Below are positions 22,102 through 32,664 of a DNA stretch of 64,000 bases, piece by piece. The position numbers and the translations under genes were made by a program. Source of the DNA: Tritrichomonas musculus (lineage: Eukaryota > Parabasalia > Tritrichomonadida > Tritrichomonadidae); the NCBI GenBank assembly GCA_039105265.1, contig JAPFFF010000035.1:372001-436000 (forward strand), written 5' to 3'. Position 1 is the stretch's first letter. Every line of letters begins with the position of its first letter. Under the pieces are notes generated by a model. The model did not search any database, was not told the origin of the DNA, and saw only the letters and a program-made list of their open reading frames with translations.

Positions 22102-22509
22102 GGGGAATCGTATTTTTCTACGCCACTTTTTGAAAACTTTTAAACTTTTTGAATACTTTTTTATACATTTTTTATTCAATTTTTGCTAAATAATGCATAA
22201 ATATTTAGTTCAAATGGCTTCCCGATTCATCCAGCAATTCAAGGAGCCTGGTTCGGCTTCGCGCAGCCCTGTGGTGATCACTGGTGCGTATATTCCTGAA
22301 AAATTATGTAAAAATAAAAAAAAACTATATCAAAAAAAGCAAATAGTTATAATTTTAAGAGAAAATTTAAATTTACGATTTTTTTGGTTAATTTTCTTAA
22401 CAGAGTAAGTTAAATTTCACCTTAAAATGGCGGTTTTTTACTTTCCATGAATAGCTATTCATGGATAGAAAAACCATTCAAAAAGTGGCGTAGAAAAAAA
22501 CGATTGTCC
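22102..22509. mobile_element. Pack-MULE-like element with captured coding fragment
   Basis: The ends GGGGAATCGTATTTTTCTACG and GGACAATCGTTTTTTTCTACG (right end, reverse complement) continue identically through GCCACTTTTTGAA. The 9-base target duplication GAATAAACG lies outside each end (22093-22101 and 22510-22518). This is the signature of a Mutator-like element. It is only 408 bp. A perfect 22-bp palindrome with arms TCCATGAATAG lies at 22444-22465 near the right end. It has no transposase. The middle carries a GC-richer coding-like stretch (next entry). Confidence 0.85.
22193..22408 (+). other. Captured coding-like fragment inside the MULE-like element
   Basis: An open frame of 71 codons. 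Only the first part, about 22211-22300, is of normal gene-like base composition: it encodes MASRFIQQFKEPGSASRSP followed by VVITGAYIP. Its GC content is well above the surroundings. After that the frame is A/T-rich filler. The abrupt composition change suggests a captured host exon or foreign segment. No family is recognised. The GTGCGTATA after ITG could be a splice donor and CTTAACAG near 22395 an acceptor, but neither fits the strict trichomonad intron consensus. Confidence 0.45.
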
Positions 22510-22518
22510 GAATAAACG

Positions 22519-22860
22519 CACTCTGAAAAATTTATTTCTTTGATATCTTTTTATTTCTACTATAAATATTTTTCATCAATAATTAAACGAAATTAAATAT
22601 TATTGAATATTTATTAAATATATATTATGAAAACATAACTTAATCATATATGGGAAATATTTAAAAATATATCAAAATCCATATTTTCAATTAGACTATT
22701 AACAATTAAATTATATCATAAACTATATATTTTTATATAAAACTTTTATATATAATTTAATTGTGAAAATATATCTTAAATTTTGATATAAAACAATATT
22801 TTACTTGAAAATAATACGTTAATAATTGATAAGGTAATTCCCCTTTATTTTTATATAAAT
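22519..22860. other. AT-rich spacer, nothing recognised
   Basis: About 340 bp of A/T-rich DNA with imperfect inverted TATATAAAA-type segments. No gene, tRNA or repeat end could be supported. Confidence 0.5.
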
Positions 22861-23122
22861 GGCTTATTACATGACAATTAAAGAGCGTATGAATATCCTC
22901 TATAAAATAGTATCTTACCTCTATGATTAAAGATGTGAGACTAATGAGGGTGTATGTGATATTTTAATTAATAAGATAAAAGAGTTAGCTGCTGAGTATT
23001 TCGAACCTGAAATTCTTAATGTAATTATGAAAGATGGTGATTTTGAATTTATCGACCAAATAGAACATTTTGCCTTTGAGTTCTTAGAGTACCAAATATC
23101 TAATCTGCCCGCGCATTTATAA
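22861..23122 (+). pseudogene. Small gene remnant at the right side of element A
   Basis: Starts with MAYYMTIKERMNILYKIV and is acidic and helical toward its end (EYFEPEILNVIMKDGDFEF). I do not recognise a family. It converges on the HNH relic with a small overlap, the tail-to-tail packing seen throughout the whole Maverick C, so I place it in element A. It is broken. Confidence 0.4.
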
Positions 23123-23433
23123 TTTTGGGCATATCCCTGTTATAGTTACTATCAGTTGGGGTTATCCATCTTAAGTTGCTTAGATGGTAGTCAGCCCTAT
23201 TTCTATTGATATGGTCTACTTCTGTTTTATGTCGTGGGTCATCATTAGGTATGAACTGTCTTGCTATAAGTACATGTTTCAAGTATTAGTCGCCATTTAG
23301 ACATACTCGTATATACCTCTTAATATGTTTTGCGTCTTTGCATATAAAATGATTACTCTTACGTCTTACAGTAAAGGGGTACCTATTCAGTATCTCATAG
23401 TCGTTAGTAAAGCCTTTGAGTGGCACAAATGAC
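23100..23433 (-). pseudogene. HNH endonuclease gene remnant (element A)
   Basis: Closely related to the intact HNH gene of element C. Shared blocks are FVPLKGFTNDYEILNRYPF near the start, then ARQFIPNDDPRHKTEVDHI, and RADYHLSNLRWITP (HNH core with the His-Asp-His/Asn pattern). Such NUMOD-type HNH enzymes cut DNA and often spread as homing genes. The copy is shorter than in element C and is broken. Its presence in two different Mavericks suggests independent gain or inheritance in this group. Confidence 0.7.
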
Positions 23434-23477
23434 ATTTACATATAGAAAGGTTAGCTCTGAGAAACCATTTTTGGTAT

Positions 23478-23599
23478 TTGCAATAAACTTAATTAACTTG
23501 GTAAATATTAAATTTTTGTGCAAGTATTTATTATTTGCCTAAAATATTAGAAGTACTGGCTTGCTTATATAATTACTAAGTTAATTAAGTTACTGCAAA
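23478..23599. repeat. Short inverted-repeat (hairpin) element
   Basis: ATTTGCA, AACTTAATTAACTT and GGTAA on the left are mirrored by TTACT, AAGTTAATTAAGTT and TGCAAAT on the right. The arms are about 30 bp with a few unpaired bases and a loop of about 60 bp. This looks like a tiny MITE or hairpin repeat. No clear target duplication was seen. Confidence 0.5.
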
Positions 23600-23742
23600 T
23601 GTAAAATATCTTGTTCAAAAAGATGAATCAAATGAAGCACAAATGCTTATATTACCAACTAATCTATTAAAACACTAGATTGTGCGCATCATTAAATCAC
23701 TTTCTTAGATTATTTGGTCCAAAATACATTTTTATAAAGATA

Positions 23743-26483
23743 AACGAATAATCTGTCAGACACAAATTAATCTGTCAGACGTTTTTTGAAACCTTAATTT
23801 TAAATAAAGTATGAATGCTAATATTAAGCACGTTTTAATTATATCATGATAGGCATGTTAACTTTACAATTTAAATTAATCAAATTAATTAGGAGTATAG
23901 ATAATTACGTTTATTTTTATTTTTTTAATAAAAAATATGACATATTTAAAAAACATCAAATGCTAAAATTGTATTCCATCAATTCTAATAATGGATTTAT
24001 ATGCATGATAAAAAAATCATATTATCAATAAAATTCATCAAAAGTTGAAAAAAAAGCAATATTTTTTCAAATATTCTTTTTTATTATTAATCTATTCAAA
24101 ATTTCAGATAGCATATAAAAAATACTTCAATTTTCATATTAAAATGATATTTAGAGATTTTATTTTTTTGTAAAAAGATATTATAAAGAGATAATTTTTA
24201 ATTTATTAATTTTTTAAAAAAAATAACTATATTTAAAATGCAATAATTTGAAATTAAAAATTGCAATAGAAAAACAATAGGCCAACATGATTCAATTTTT
24301 TAAAGCATTATTATCTTTATTCAGCAAATATTTTTTTTAATATAAACTAAAAATTAAATGTTTATATTGTCTTTATTAAATATATATTTGTATTTATGTA
24401 AGAAAAAAAGCATAAATTAATAAAAAAAATAAATAATATTATATAAAAAAATTGAATTGTAACCGTATAATTCTAAAAAAAAAAAAAAAATAAAATTGAA
24501 AGGAGGCCGTTTAAAATCATTTTTAGTTAATAAATGAGCAATCCCCTGACAGCTACTGATTTTTTAAGTAATTTCTTGTCCCCAGAATACGAAATATGTC
24601 CATATGCCTCACAAAATATAAGAAAGCAAGATTTTGGGGAAATCACTATTGATGATCATTTTCAAGATGACACAAATTCTATAAAAGCAGCTTTTGATCA
24701 TTACATTAATTATAATTATCTTAATGAAACTGACTCTGACGAGCAAATTGGCACAGATAATGAAGAAGAAAGCATAGAAGACATAGAATTCCTTGATGAC
24801 GATCAAGATTTCAGCACTGAAATTGACCAAAATAGATTAAATTACATGAAAAGTGCACGTCCACCGTTAAAAGAACTTCCCGAAAATTTTGATAGTCTCA
24901 AGGATAATTTTAAATCATTGATTCAAGAAAATTTAGATATTTTTTTGTCATTTGAATACTACCAAGAGCAAATGTATTATACATTGAGTTTAACCGGAGG
25001 AAAACAACAAAGGCAGATTGCAAAACTTTTTAATGTGCATCCAGTAACAGTAAATACGCATTATAAAAGGATGAAAACAGAAAAAAGCAAAGTTGGAGCT
25101 CCCTCACTTTTATCAAAAGAAGAGATTCAAATTGTCCATAATTTTATACATGACAATTATAATAAGGAAAATATCAAAACACTTCATTCTGTACTACATT
25201 TCATTTATGATACTTTTGATAAGATCATTTTACCAGATACTTTGGTCAAATTACTTGAACGTCTCAACATTGCACAATCTATAATAGGGATGCCCTTTGA
25301 CTAAAAGCGTGCAGAAGTCAGGATTGATAATATAGAAGAATATTATTCTAGGCTCACAGATTTTTTCAATTTTCATAAAGTTCTTGATTCGTTTGTATTA
25401 AATACAGACGAATCAGGATTTCAGCCCTGGGCCAATGCTAAAGCTGAACATGTATTAATTCCTGCAGGAATATCACCAAAACAGGTATACTATCCTGTGA
25501 AACGTCAGCAGAAAAGATGCACTCTTGTTGCTACTGTTGTAGCAGATGGCAGTAGACTAAATTCATTAATAATCATAACAAGGAAAACCATTGAGCGCGA
25601 ACTTTACTTACTTGGATACAGACCAGATAAAGGCTACTATTATGTAAATCAGTCAAATGGTTTCATGACATCCAGCATTTGGGACTTTTGGGCCGATGAA
25701 ATCTTGTTTCCTGAACTGTGCAAACGAAGACAATTTTATAATTATGATGGGCCTATTGTTTTACTAATTGACGGCTGCTCTTCGCATTTTTCTGAATATT
25801 TTTTAGAACAATGCATTTTTTATGGAGTTTTTCTCTTTATTGAACCTCCAAATTCCTCCGACCAATTGCAAGTCCTCGACATTGGTTTATTTGGAATACA
25901 AAAAAAAAGGAAAACAAGAATTCATGTAAAAAAAGGTCTTAGTGAACAATCAGAAGAAATTGTTAAAATCTTGAACTCTTGGGAATCAGTTGCACTTTCT
26001 TCAAACATTTGTTCCGCTTTCGAGCAAGCAGGTTTTTATAAATGTGCAGATGAAGAAAATGATCAGAAAGTATACATAAAAGTTAACATTCAAAATGCTG
26101 TTAGGATTCGTGGATTAGAAACTACACCAGTTGTTCATGGAAAAGAGTATAAAGATAGAATCCCAGTTCAATGCTTTGAAAATAATGAATATGAAGATGA
26201 TACAGATGAAAATAATGGATAAAAATTCATTTTTATTTTATTGCTATTGTTTTATTAATAATATTATTTAAAATTTAAGAAGATATTGAACTAAATTGAA
26301 TAATAATTGACATTGTTTTGATCTTTTTATGAATATAAAATGAAAATGAATTAAAAAAACAAAATAAAACAAAATTTCTAATTTAAAAATTCTTTTTTAA
26401 ATGTGTATTAATATTTAATAATAATAAAATACTTTTATCAGTATTTTTAAAAAAACAAAAAAATGTCTGACACATAATTCGAG
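23743..26483 (+). mobile_element. pogo-like DNA transposon (2.7 kb)
   Basis: The terminal inverted repeats align as AACGAATAATCTGTCAGAC on the left and CTCGAATTATGTGTCAGAC on the right (reverse complement), each next to a TA dinucleotide. On the left the ATCTGTCAGAC unit occurs twice, 19 bp apart, so the end has subterminal transposase-site-like repeats. The single gene (24534-26222) is a pogo/Tigger-type DDD transposase. TA target and domain agree. It is nearly complete but its transposase has one in-frame stop. Confidence 0.85.
24534..26222 (+). pseudogene. pogo-like transposase with one in-frame stop
   Basis: About 562 codons in one frame, interrupted only by a TAA at 25302-25304 (context GMPFD-stop-KRAEVR), where a Gln codon would differ by one base. 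The N-terminal 150 residues are acidic. A helix-turn-helix region follows (RQIAKLFNVHPVTVNTHYKRM). The DDE_1-type catalytic core shows NTDESGFQPW, then VLLIDGCSSHFS, then SSDQLQVLDIGLFG for the three acidic residues. The C-terminal tail is acidic. It cuts and pastes the element at TA sites. One nonsense change alone suggests recent loss of function, or a source element with a suppressed stop. Confidence 0.85.
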
Positions 26484-26485
26484 TA

Positions 26486-27324
26486 TGACACTTTTTTCGA
26501 GCATCTTTACCAAAAAAACAAAGAGATATATTGTTTTCATACTTTATTTTCCAATTCATTAATTTTTGGTTTGAATTTGTAAAGCTTTAAAATTGAGAAA
26601 ACACAAAAGAAATAATTGAGAGTATAAACTCGACCCTTAATTAAATTTCGAAAAATATATCTCTGTGTATGTAGAAGAAACAGCAGAAAAAATTGCATAA
26701 AATTAATATTCAAACAATGAAGGCAAAATATATTAGCTTTAAATAATTGTTTTTTGATAATAAATATAACAATATATATTCTTTCATATTATTCAAAAAA
26801 AAAAATTGCATTATTTCGGTTTATATCAACACTTAACATATAATATATACAGGTGTTAAATATCGTTATTTGATTTGATTATTTCAAAATATCAATTTTT
26901 TTATATTATTAGAATAATCTTATGTATACTATTTATTACTAATTTTAGAACATTAATGTATTAATTACCAAACCAAATATATAAATAAAATTAAGTTATT
27001 GGTAGATCAACAAATTGAATGTAGATTACTCTATTCAAAATTATAAAATAAAACTATCTTTCTATATAGATTTACCTGGACTAAGTTATTTCGGGTTACA
27101 AAAGAGTTTCATGAATTATATTTTTTATTTATTTATAATATAATATTTATTTTAAAAATAAATGGATACATTTATAATAATTGCTTTTTTATAAATATAT
27201 AATCATATTTTAATAATTGAGAAAATAATCAATTTAATATTTGTATTGATTATTTTATTACATTGAAAATATAATTTCCATATATTCAAAAAGTTACTGA
27301 TATAAAAAAAATAATATCTCTGAA
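26486..27324. other. AT-rich spacer, no gene seen
   Basis: No supported gene, repeat end or RNA gene in about 840 bp of strongly A/T-rich DNA. Confidence 0.55.
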
Positions 27325-27537
27325 ATTTTTTTTTTTTTTTTTTTTTTTGTGATTATCGGACACTATCGATAAACATCCCTGATATAAACTAGTGGACAAA
27401 TTCCCATACATCACAAATTTGTGAGAGTATTGAATTTTTTCTGATAATTTTTTATGAACACAAAAATTTTTCAGCGTCATCAACTCCTCCCAAAATAAGA
27501 GCAAAAAACTTAAGAAAAAAAGATTCGCTGGCCCCAA
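27325..27537 (-). pseudogene. Gene relic ending in a poly-A tract
   Basis: Minus-strand frame with the motif KFVMYGNLSTSLYQG, then a run of about 24 A on the minus strand (T-run at about 27327-27350 on the plus strand). The start given by the frame (27537) is not convincing. The sequence just right of element C at about 54197-54235 reads FVLYGYLSTSLEN on the plus strand, so both are pieces of one gene family. The A-tract raises the idea of a retrocopied transcript, but no target duplication was found. Confidence 0.4.
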
Positions 27538-27540
27538 AAA

Positions 27541-28015
27541 TTGTCCTTACCTTTTAAGAAATGTATCGATGAAAATAATACTCCAATAGAAATGGAAATT
27601 ATATCTGGACGAAACTCTTCAAATTTAGATTATCGAAATTCAAAACTAAGTAATATTGGCAGAGATAATATAAATATTGAGCAATCAAAAGACGAATATG
27701 CATATCAATATCAAATAATAATTATTTACTCAAATAAAGGTTCTGAATCACGAATAGAATTAAAAGATATTGTTCTTTTAATGTCCTCATTTGGAGATCT
27801 TTTGTCAGCTGAGACCTCTTTACCAAAAAAAAAGTGATAATGAAATTATTAACGAAGGAGAATATTTGACCTTAGAAATTGGTAAAGTACAATATTTTAA
27901 AATCTCAGATGCAAAAAAAGTGTTTATGCAGGCTCTATTGAATATAATGGCGAAAATGAATACAGTGAATCTGATTCTTATTCATATGATATATAGATTG
28001 ATTATTTTTCATTAA
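27541..28015 (+). pseudogene. Unknown host gene relic, frame broken at A-runs
   Basis: Two overlapping plus frames (27541-27837 and 27791-28015) look like one protein cut at the A-run around 27823-27832. Sequence on both sides is polar and gene-like (FGDLLSAETSLPKK and NEIINEGEYLTLEIGKVQYF). A further shift near 27917 may occur, since another frame gives SIEYNGENEYSESDSYSYD. No family recognised. It may be a real gene with assembly errors in homopolymers, or a decayed copy. Confidence 0.4.
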
Positions 28016-29205
28016 AGGTATTTACACTCCTGTTTTTTCGGTAGATCTCTTATTTATTAATTATTTAATACTTACATATATTTATATTATAATATATGCA
28101 AATATATCAATGATATTACTTATTAATTATAAAGATATTTGCGTATTTCATTATTGTATGGTTTACATTTTTTTAATATTCAAATTCAACCTAATTAAAT
28201 TTACTATATCTCAATTTCTTATTAATATAATAATTTGATTTTTTATATAATTCTACTATATAAATATTATTAACTGATATACAAGATAGTATGAATAATT
28301 ATTTTCTTTTTCATTATGATGCAATAAAATGAAGGATATTGTCATTGTCATTAATATTTCCTAAATACTCCACTTAAATATTTATATTTTTGCCATATTT
28401 TTTCTTTGGCCATCAATATATTCAAAAAGAATTGTTGATTTTATGATTTCATCATTTATTTGCTAATCAATAAATGACATGATAGTTATTGAGCTATAAT
28501 ATACCATTAATATCAATTCATCGGTTTGATGATAATTTATAAAGATTTTGAGGCTGTATTGAATTAATATATTAAGGTTCTCCTTTCAAATTCAAAAGAT
28601 TAAATTCAATGAGATTTCACAAATAAAATATACATAAATATCGTTTTTAAAAATGAATTAAAATATGGAATTTATATAGATATATATTTTAAATGATTGA
28701 ATAAAAATATTTTTATGGAATCTTATCGATTTTGTTTTTTTACAGATAGAAATCATAGAATTTAAAAATCAGAAAAATTTTGAATAAAATAAGATTTAAT
28801 CGTTGAGGCCATATTTTTTTAAATTTTCACCAAAACTTTTTCCGAAAAATGCTCTATTGAATTATTTATTCTATGAGTTAATTCAATATTGAATGATTTA
28901 CATTTTTTTTGGGAAGGAGAACCTTAAACTTTGTTAAGAAATAAATTATATTTTGTTCATTTAAAAAGATACATATTATTTATTATAATCAATTTTTTTC
29001 CAATTATTTAAAAAAATCTTTGATATTTCGCAGTAAATAAATTTTAAATACAAAGTTCTTTCTTTCAATTTTGAGCCATTAAATAGCCCATTTTTCAATT
29101 TTGAGATAGATATGATAAACGCTCAATTATTCATTCAATTTTATTTCAATTAAATAAAATACATTTCTGATAAAATTTCAGAGCAGTATTTTGATAATTT
29201 GCTTT
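28016..29205. other. AT-rich spacer, no gene seen
   Basis: About 1.2 kb without supported genes. Only short A/T-rich frames occur, and I see no terminal repeats. Confidence 0.5.
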
Positions 29206-29207
29206 TA

Positions 29208-30322
29208 CTGATTGTCCAGAAAAAAGTTACCCAAAAATTTTTGACTAGAAGATGGGAATCGAACCTGTGACCCCAAAAAAACATAGTCCAAGAACAAAAA
29301 TAGTTTACCCAAACGCTCAAAAAAAATTCAAAAAGTTATAGCATATTATCAAAAAGTTTAACTTTTATTCACTTTTGAATGGTCCAAAAAAACATTACCC
29401 ATTATTGGACTTGGCTATTCTAACGCTCATGTGTTGACAGAAATTGTGCAATAATCTCTTTTATGCGGCCATTTTTTTGTTTATGACTTGAATTAATAAT
29501 CTAGTAGAAGGAGTCGTGAAATGTATGAAAATGATATGCAAGTATTGATAGAGGGCAATAGAAAAATGGATGACTGAGATAACACTACTAAGATTTGCAC
29601 CAAAAAATATGGTACAGTGGAATAATCTGAGAGATAATCTAATTCAATGAATATTACAATATGGTAATGGAAATTATCGTCGAGCTGGCAAATATCGAAT
29701 TTGTACATATCGTTAAAAAATGTAATGGTCGTATTGCTCCTAAAAAAGTCTTTTGTCTCTCTAAATCGTCAAATGGATGTTTAAAATTTTTATTTTGAAA
29801 ACATAATCTCTTAAAAAGTTGTTTTTTATATATTTGTGAAGAAAATTTAAAATAATAATAAACAAATGTCTGTAATTGAAACAAAATATATGTGTATTAT
29901 ATAATAGAATGATAAAAAAAATTCGAATGTAAAATTATACTATCAAAAAGTTGACAAAGTTCCGATACATGGATTCAAAATTAGATTTAATTTGAAATAG
30001 AATTGAAATAATTGTATAAAAATATTTTATAAAATATCTAAATTTATCTCCATTTAAATAGAATAAAATCAAATCATATATTTAGCCAAAAAAATAAAAA
30101 TAAACAATATTATATATGTGATAAATTTGGAAAGTGAAAAAATATTTCTGTTTTTATTTTTTATTTTTTTTGTCCATTTTTAAAGTAATTTTAATTCAAT
30201 TATATAAAATATTTAAATTCTTGAAGAAAGAAGAAAAGTTTATAAGTTAAAAAAAAAACTACTAGAAAACGTTATTTTCGAAAATTTTAAAAATTTTGGG
30301 TAACTTATTTTTAGACAATCAG
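29208..30322. mobile_element. TA-flanked non-autonomous transposon with a Pol III B-box
   Basis: The left end CTGATTGTCCAGAAAAAAG and the right end (reverse complement CTGATTGTCTAAAAATAAG) both continue as TTACCCAAAA; a TA lies outside each. The inverted repeats are about 38 bp and the element is 1,115 bp. It has no transposase. Near the left end, on the minus strand at about 29255-29275, is GGTTCGATTCCC, an exact tRNA B-box. Two internal patches share TTACCCA, TTGGAC and ACGCTCA words in rearranged order. Tc1/mariner-type MITE by its TA flanks. Confidence 0.8.
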
Positions 30323-30324
30323 TA

Positions 30325-31266
30325 TAATCAATATTCTTAAAATTAAAATGATTTCCTCATATTATTTACTCTATTTAATAATAATATCTTTATTATTATC
30401 ATTTTTAATTATTTATAAATAATTAGCTTAGTTTTACCGCAAGAAATTTAATAATATTTTAAAAATCTCATTATTATTTTTAAAAAAGCTCTGAATTTTT
30501 TTTTAGAAATATAAAACGACGAGCTTTCCGATGTTTTCCATCTTCGATTTGACGTTTTATGCGTTTTTTATCTACAACCAAGCCATGATAAGTTAAAAAA
30601 AAGCATTGCTTAAATGCTAAATTCGATTTTTTTAATAATATTTATGGCAAACCTTAAATATAAAGTTTCTTTTGATGATATATAGACGTATGCTATTATA
30701 TAAAAACAATATGCTCGTGGTAAGATTTACAAATACACCAAGATTTTAAGATATGCCAAATATTATATTGATTTTATTTTCACCAAAACCGTTTTACTTT
30801 GGCCTTTATCATCAATATAAGTTTAGTATTAGGGATATTTTATTAATTACAAAATGGCAAATCCAATTCAACATTTATATAAACAAGAAAACAAGGGAAG
30901 AAAACAAAATTTACTCGGATAGTTGTAAGTTTTGAAAAGATTATATTAATTAATTGAAATTTCAATAAAAATATAATATAATCTCAATTATTGGTTTCAC
31001 TTCATTCATTTATATTCAGAAAAATTGTGAGAATAAATGAATATTAAAAAATTTTTTTTCTATGGAGGCTCTTATCAAAAATTCAATAGAATGAAATAAA
31101 ATCATATCTATTTTGAGATTAAGTCTAAGCTTTTTAATTTTGATAAATCATAAGTCTTAGCTTTTCAATTTTGATAATATTGAATTTTTCACCTCTAACT
31201 GGTTTTATATTTGACCAGGTAAAAAATAATCTATGAATATCTCAGTAATTATAGAATATATTCATA
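30325..31266. other. AT-rich spacer with a short coding-like relic
   Basis: Mostly A/T runs. At about 30510-30590 on the minus strand a GC-richer stretch reads LVVDKKRIKRQIEDGKHRK, which looks like the remains of a basic protein such as a transposase, but is too short to name. No other gene was supported. Confidence 0.4.
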
Positions 31267-31274
31267 ATACTAGT

Positions 31275-31700
31275 AGTTATACATAGTGAAGGGGGGATAG
31301 ATAACTAGTATAAGCAAATGAGGCTCTCTGGCTTTGAAAGCTTCCTGAAGAGACGATAATTTGAGGTACTTTGGAGATGTTTTATATTATAGCTCCCTCG
31401 CTTTGAAAAGCTCCCTCGCTATAATAAACCATATCTCCAAACAGCCCCCAAGCAACCCCCACCCAGCCACCCTACACGGAGAGCCTCATTTGCTTATACT
31501 AGTTATCTATCCCCCCTTCACTATGTATAACTACTTAATACCAACCTATCTAGCATACTCCTACAGCAATCATCTCAAGCAACCCATCTCACACACATCC
31601 ACTCATGCAATCATCTCCCATATCTCATCACATACATCTACTCATGCAACCACTTCATGTACACCCGATATCTACTCAAAAATAAATCTTTAATTGAATC
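31275..31700 (+). repeat. Left terminal inverted repeat of element B
   Basis: It is 426 bp and identical, in reverse complement, to 35615-36040. It contains its own inverted repeat: the outer end 31272-31328 recurs inverted at 31479-31535, including the AGTAGT tip. Inside is a direct repeat of GCTCCCTCGCT. The 110-codon frame found here is only a consequence of the repeat, and the same frame occurs in the right repeat. Confidence 0.9.
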
Positions 31701-31705
31701 CAAGC

Positions 31706-32452
31706 TTAATGATTCGTTGGCGTGTCAATATTAGTTGTCCCTGCAGGTTTAATTTTAATGTTGACAAATAATGGAGACTTTAATATGACAGGTTGGTACA
31801 TGAAATCTACTAGCCTCATTTCGATGTGTTTTAGTGAATCGGTAAATGTTTTAATTTTGATTGGTTTAGATGAATCGTAATCAATTATAATAGGTGCTTG
31901 TGGTTCTATAACAGTATCAACTGTTGCAATCACGGATGGTGTATATTCATGTTCTCCTATAATACTATGTACAGCTTGACCTTGTAGTGATACGAGATAT
32001 AATCTATTGGCATAATCCAATATTGGCAAATCAGGTACAACTATCTCATTGTTGGCAGGTATAACAACTTCATTCTTTACACTATATAATCCTGTTATCA
32101 GTTTAGCTCTATGAGAACCTCTAATGAACGATACTTTATGCTGACTCGATAAACTCATTGTCCTACCATCAATATTTTTGAACACAATTATGTTTTGACA
32201 ACTATTCAAGTATTTAACCAATCCAAGCATTGAGTAATAATATGTGTCTTTAAATTCTATCATCAGCGAACGTTCATTATTTCCGTCCTCATATGAAAAC
32301 ATCAAATAGTCATCCTTAGTTACTATCAATATATTCCCCTTTGTATTGATTGAGGAAACATAATACTTCACATAATCACATTTCCAAGGTATGTCTACAT
32401 TTAGCTTCACCAGACTATAATCTGTTGCATTACTATTAACTGAACACAACAT
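31706..32452 (-). CDS. Unknown protein next to the TIR (element B)
   Basis: A frame open from 32626, but the first 58 codons overlap the opposite-strand gene and are Ser-rich, unlike the rest. I choose the ATG at 32452 (MLCSVNSNATDYSLVKLN). This gives 248 residues rich in beta-strand-like alternation (NILIVTKDDYLMFSY, NRLYLVSLQGQAVHSI). It is predicted to be all-beta; a capsid-surface or fibre-tip role is possible by position but unproven. It stops 6 bp from the left terminal repeat. No relative is recognised in element A or C. Confidence 0.6.
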   Translation of the reverse strand: MLCSVNSNATDYSLVKLNVDIPWKCDYVKYYVSSINTKGNILIVTKDDYLMFSYEDGNNERSLMIEFKDTYYYSMLGLVKYLNSCQNIIVFKNIDGRTMSLSSQHKVSFIRGSHRAKLITGLYSVKNEVVIPANNEIVVPDLPILDYANRLYLVSLQGQAVHSIIGEHEYTPSVIATVDTVIEPQAPIIIDYDSSKPIKIKTFTDSLKHIEMRLVDFMYQPVILKSPLFVNIKIKPAGTTNIDTPTNH

Positions 32453-32468
32453 TTTACTATCTGTTAAA

Positions 32469-32657
32469 ATGTCTATTGTACCATATGCTTTTCGTTGTAA
32501 TGAAGCAACCAAGTTAAAGGATAAAGGTTTGTCGATAGAAGTAGCTGAAGATGATGAAGGTAACGAACAATTCAGTTTCACACGAGAGGATGGTGAACCA
32601 GTCGCATTCAATAATATATATAGCAAAGCTGAAGTTGACCAAATGGCATTAGGATGA
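32469..32657 (+). CDS. Small fibre-like protein (element B)
   Basis: A 62-residue frame starting 16 bp from the divergent neighbour and ending 7 bp from the ATPase gene end. It finishes FNNIYSKAEVDQMALG. The YSKAEVD phrase is a hallmark of phage tail-fibre shafts, and the fibre-like gene of element C has the similar phrases YISKEEADGKYALK and YLTESECDGKYVAK. It may be a reduced fibre or a trimeric anchor peptide. It is the only plus-strand gene in element B. Confidence 0.55.
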   Translation: MSIVPYAFRCNEATKLKDKGLSIEVAEDDEGNEQFSFTREDGEPVAFNNIYSKAEVDQMALG

Positions 32658-32664
32658 ATTAGGT

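Larger units (their letters stand above)
11956..23433 (-). mobile_element. Maverick/Polinton element A, old and broken
   Basis: A set of minus-strand genes reads, from right to left: coiled-coil protein, unknown, adenovirus-like protease, penton-like protein, integrase, packaging ATPase, small hydrophobic protein, unknown and major capsid. This is the core set of a Maverick. Roughly ten breaks are visible, no terminal inverted repeats were found, and no DNA polymerase gene was seen. Later insertions sit inside it (14879-16090 and 22102-22509). The right limit is uncertain: 23433 is the outer end of an HNH endonuclease relic that probably belongs to it. Its integrase, ATPase and penton-like genes are close relatives of those in element B. 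It is clearly the oldest of the three Mavericks here. Confidence 0.8.

Noticed and set aside
22290-22400. Intron within the captured fragment
   Set aside because: The donor GTGCGTATA and acceptor CTTAACAG do not match the strict trichomonad intron signals.
1-26222. Alternative genetic code with TAA as glutamine
   Set aside because: In-frame TAA at plausible Gln sites occurs in the left-edge kinase and in the pogo transposase. But intact genes such as copine and the Sel1 kinase use CAA freely and end at TAA, TAG or TGA, so ordinary decay explains the stops.
27325-27540. LINE or SINE insertion with poly-A tail
   Set aside because: A run of about 24 A follows the relic on the minus strand, but there is no target duplication and no recognisable LINE or SINE head.
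29240-29320. tRNA gene on the minus strand
   Set aside because: The T-loop/B-box GGTTCGATTCCC is perfect, but the T stem, the acceptor stem and the D arm do not pair. It is at most a relic or promoter box inside a MITE.
31361-31693. 110-codon gene in each terminal repeat of element B
   Set aside because: The identical frame in both repeats is just a consequence of the inverted repeat. It is low-complexity and is crossed by the nested palindrome.
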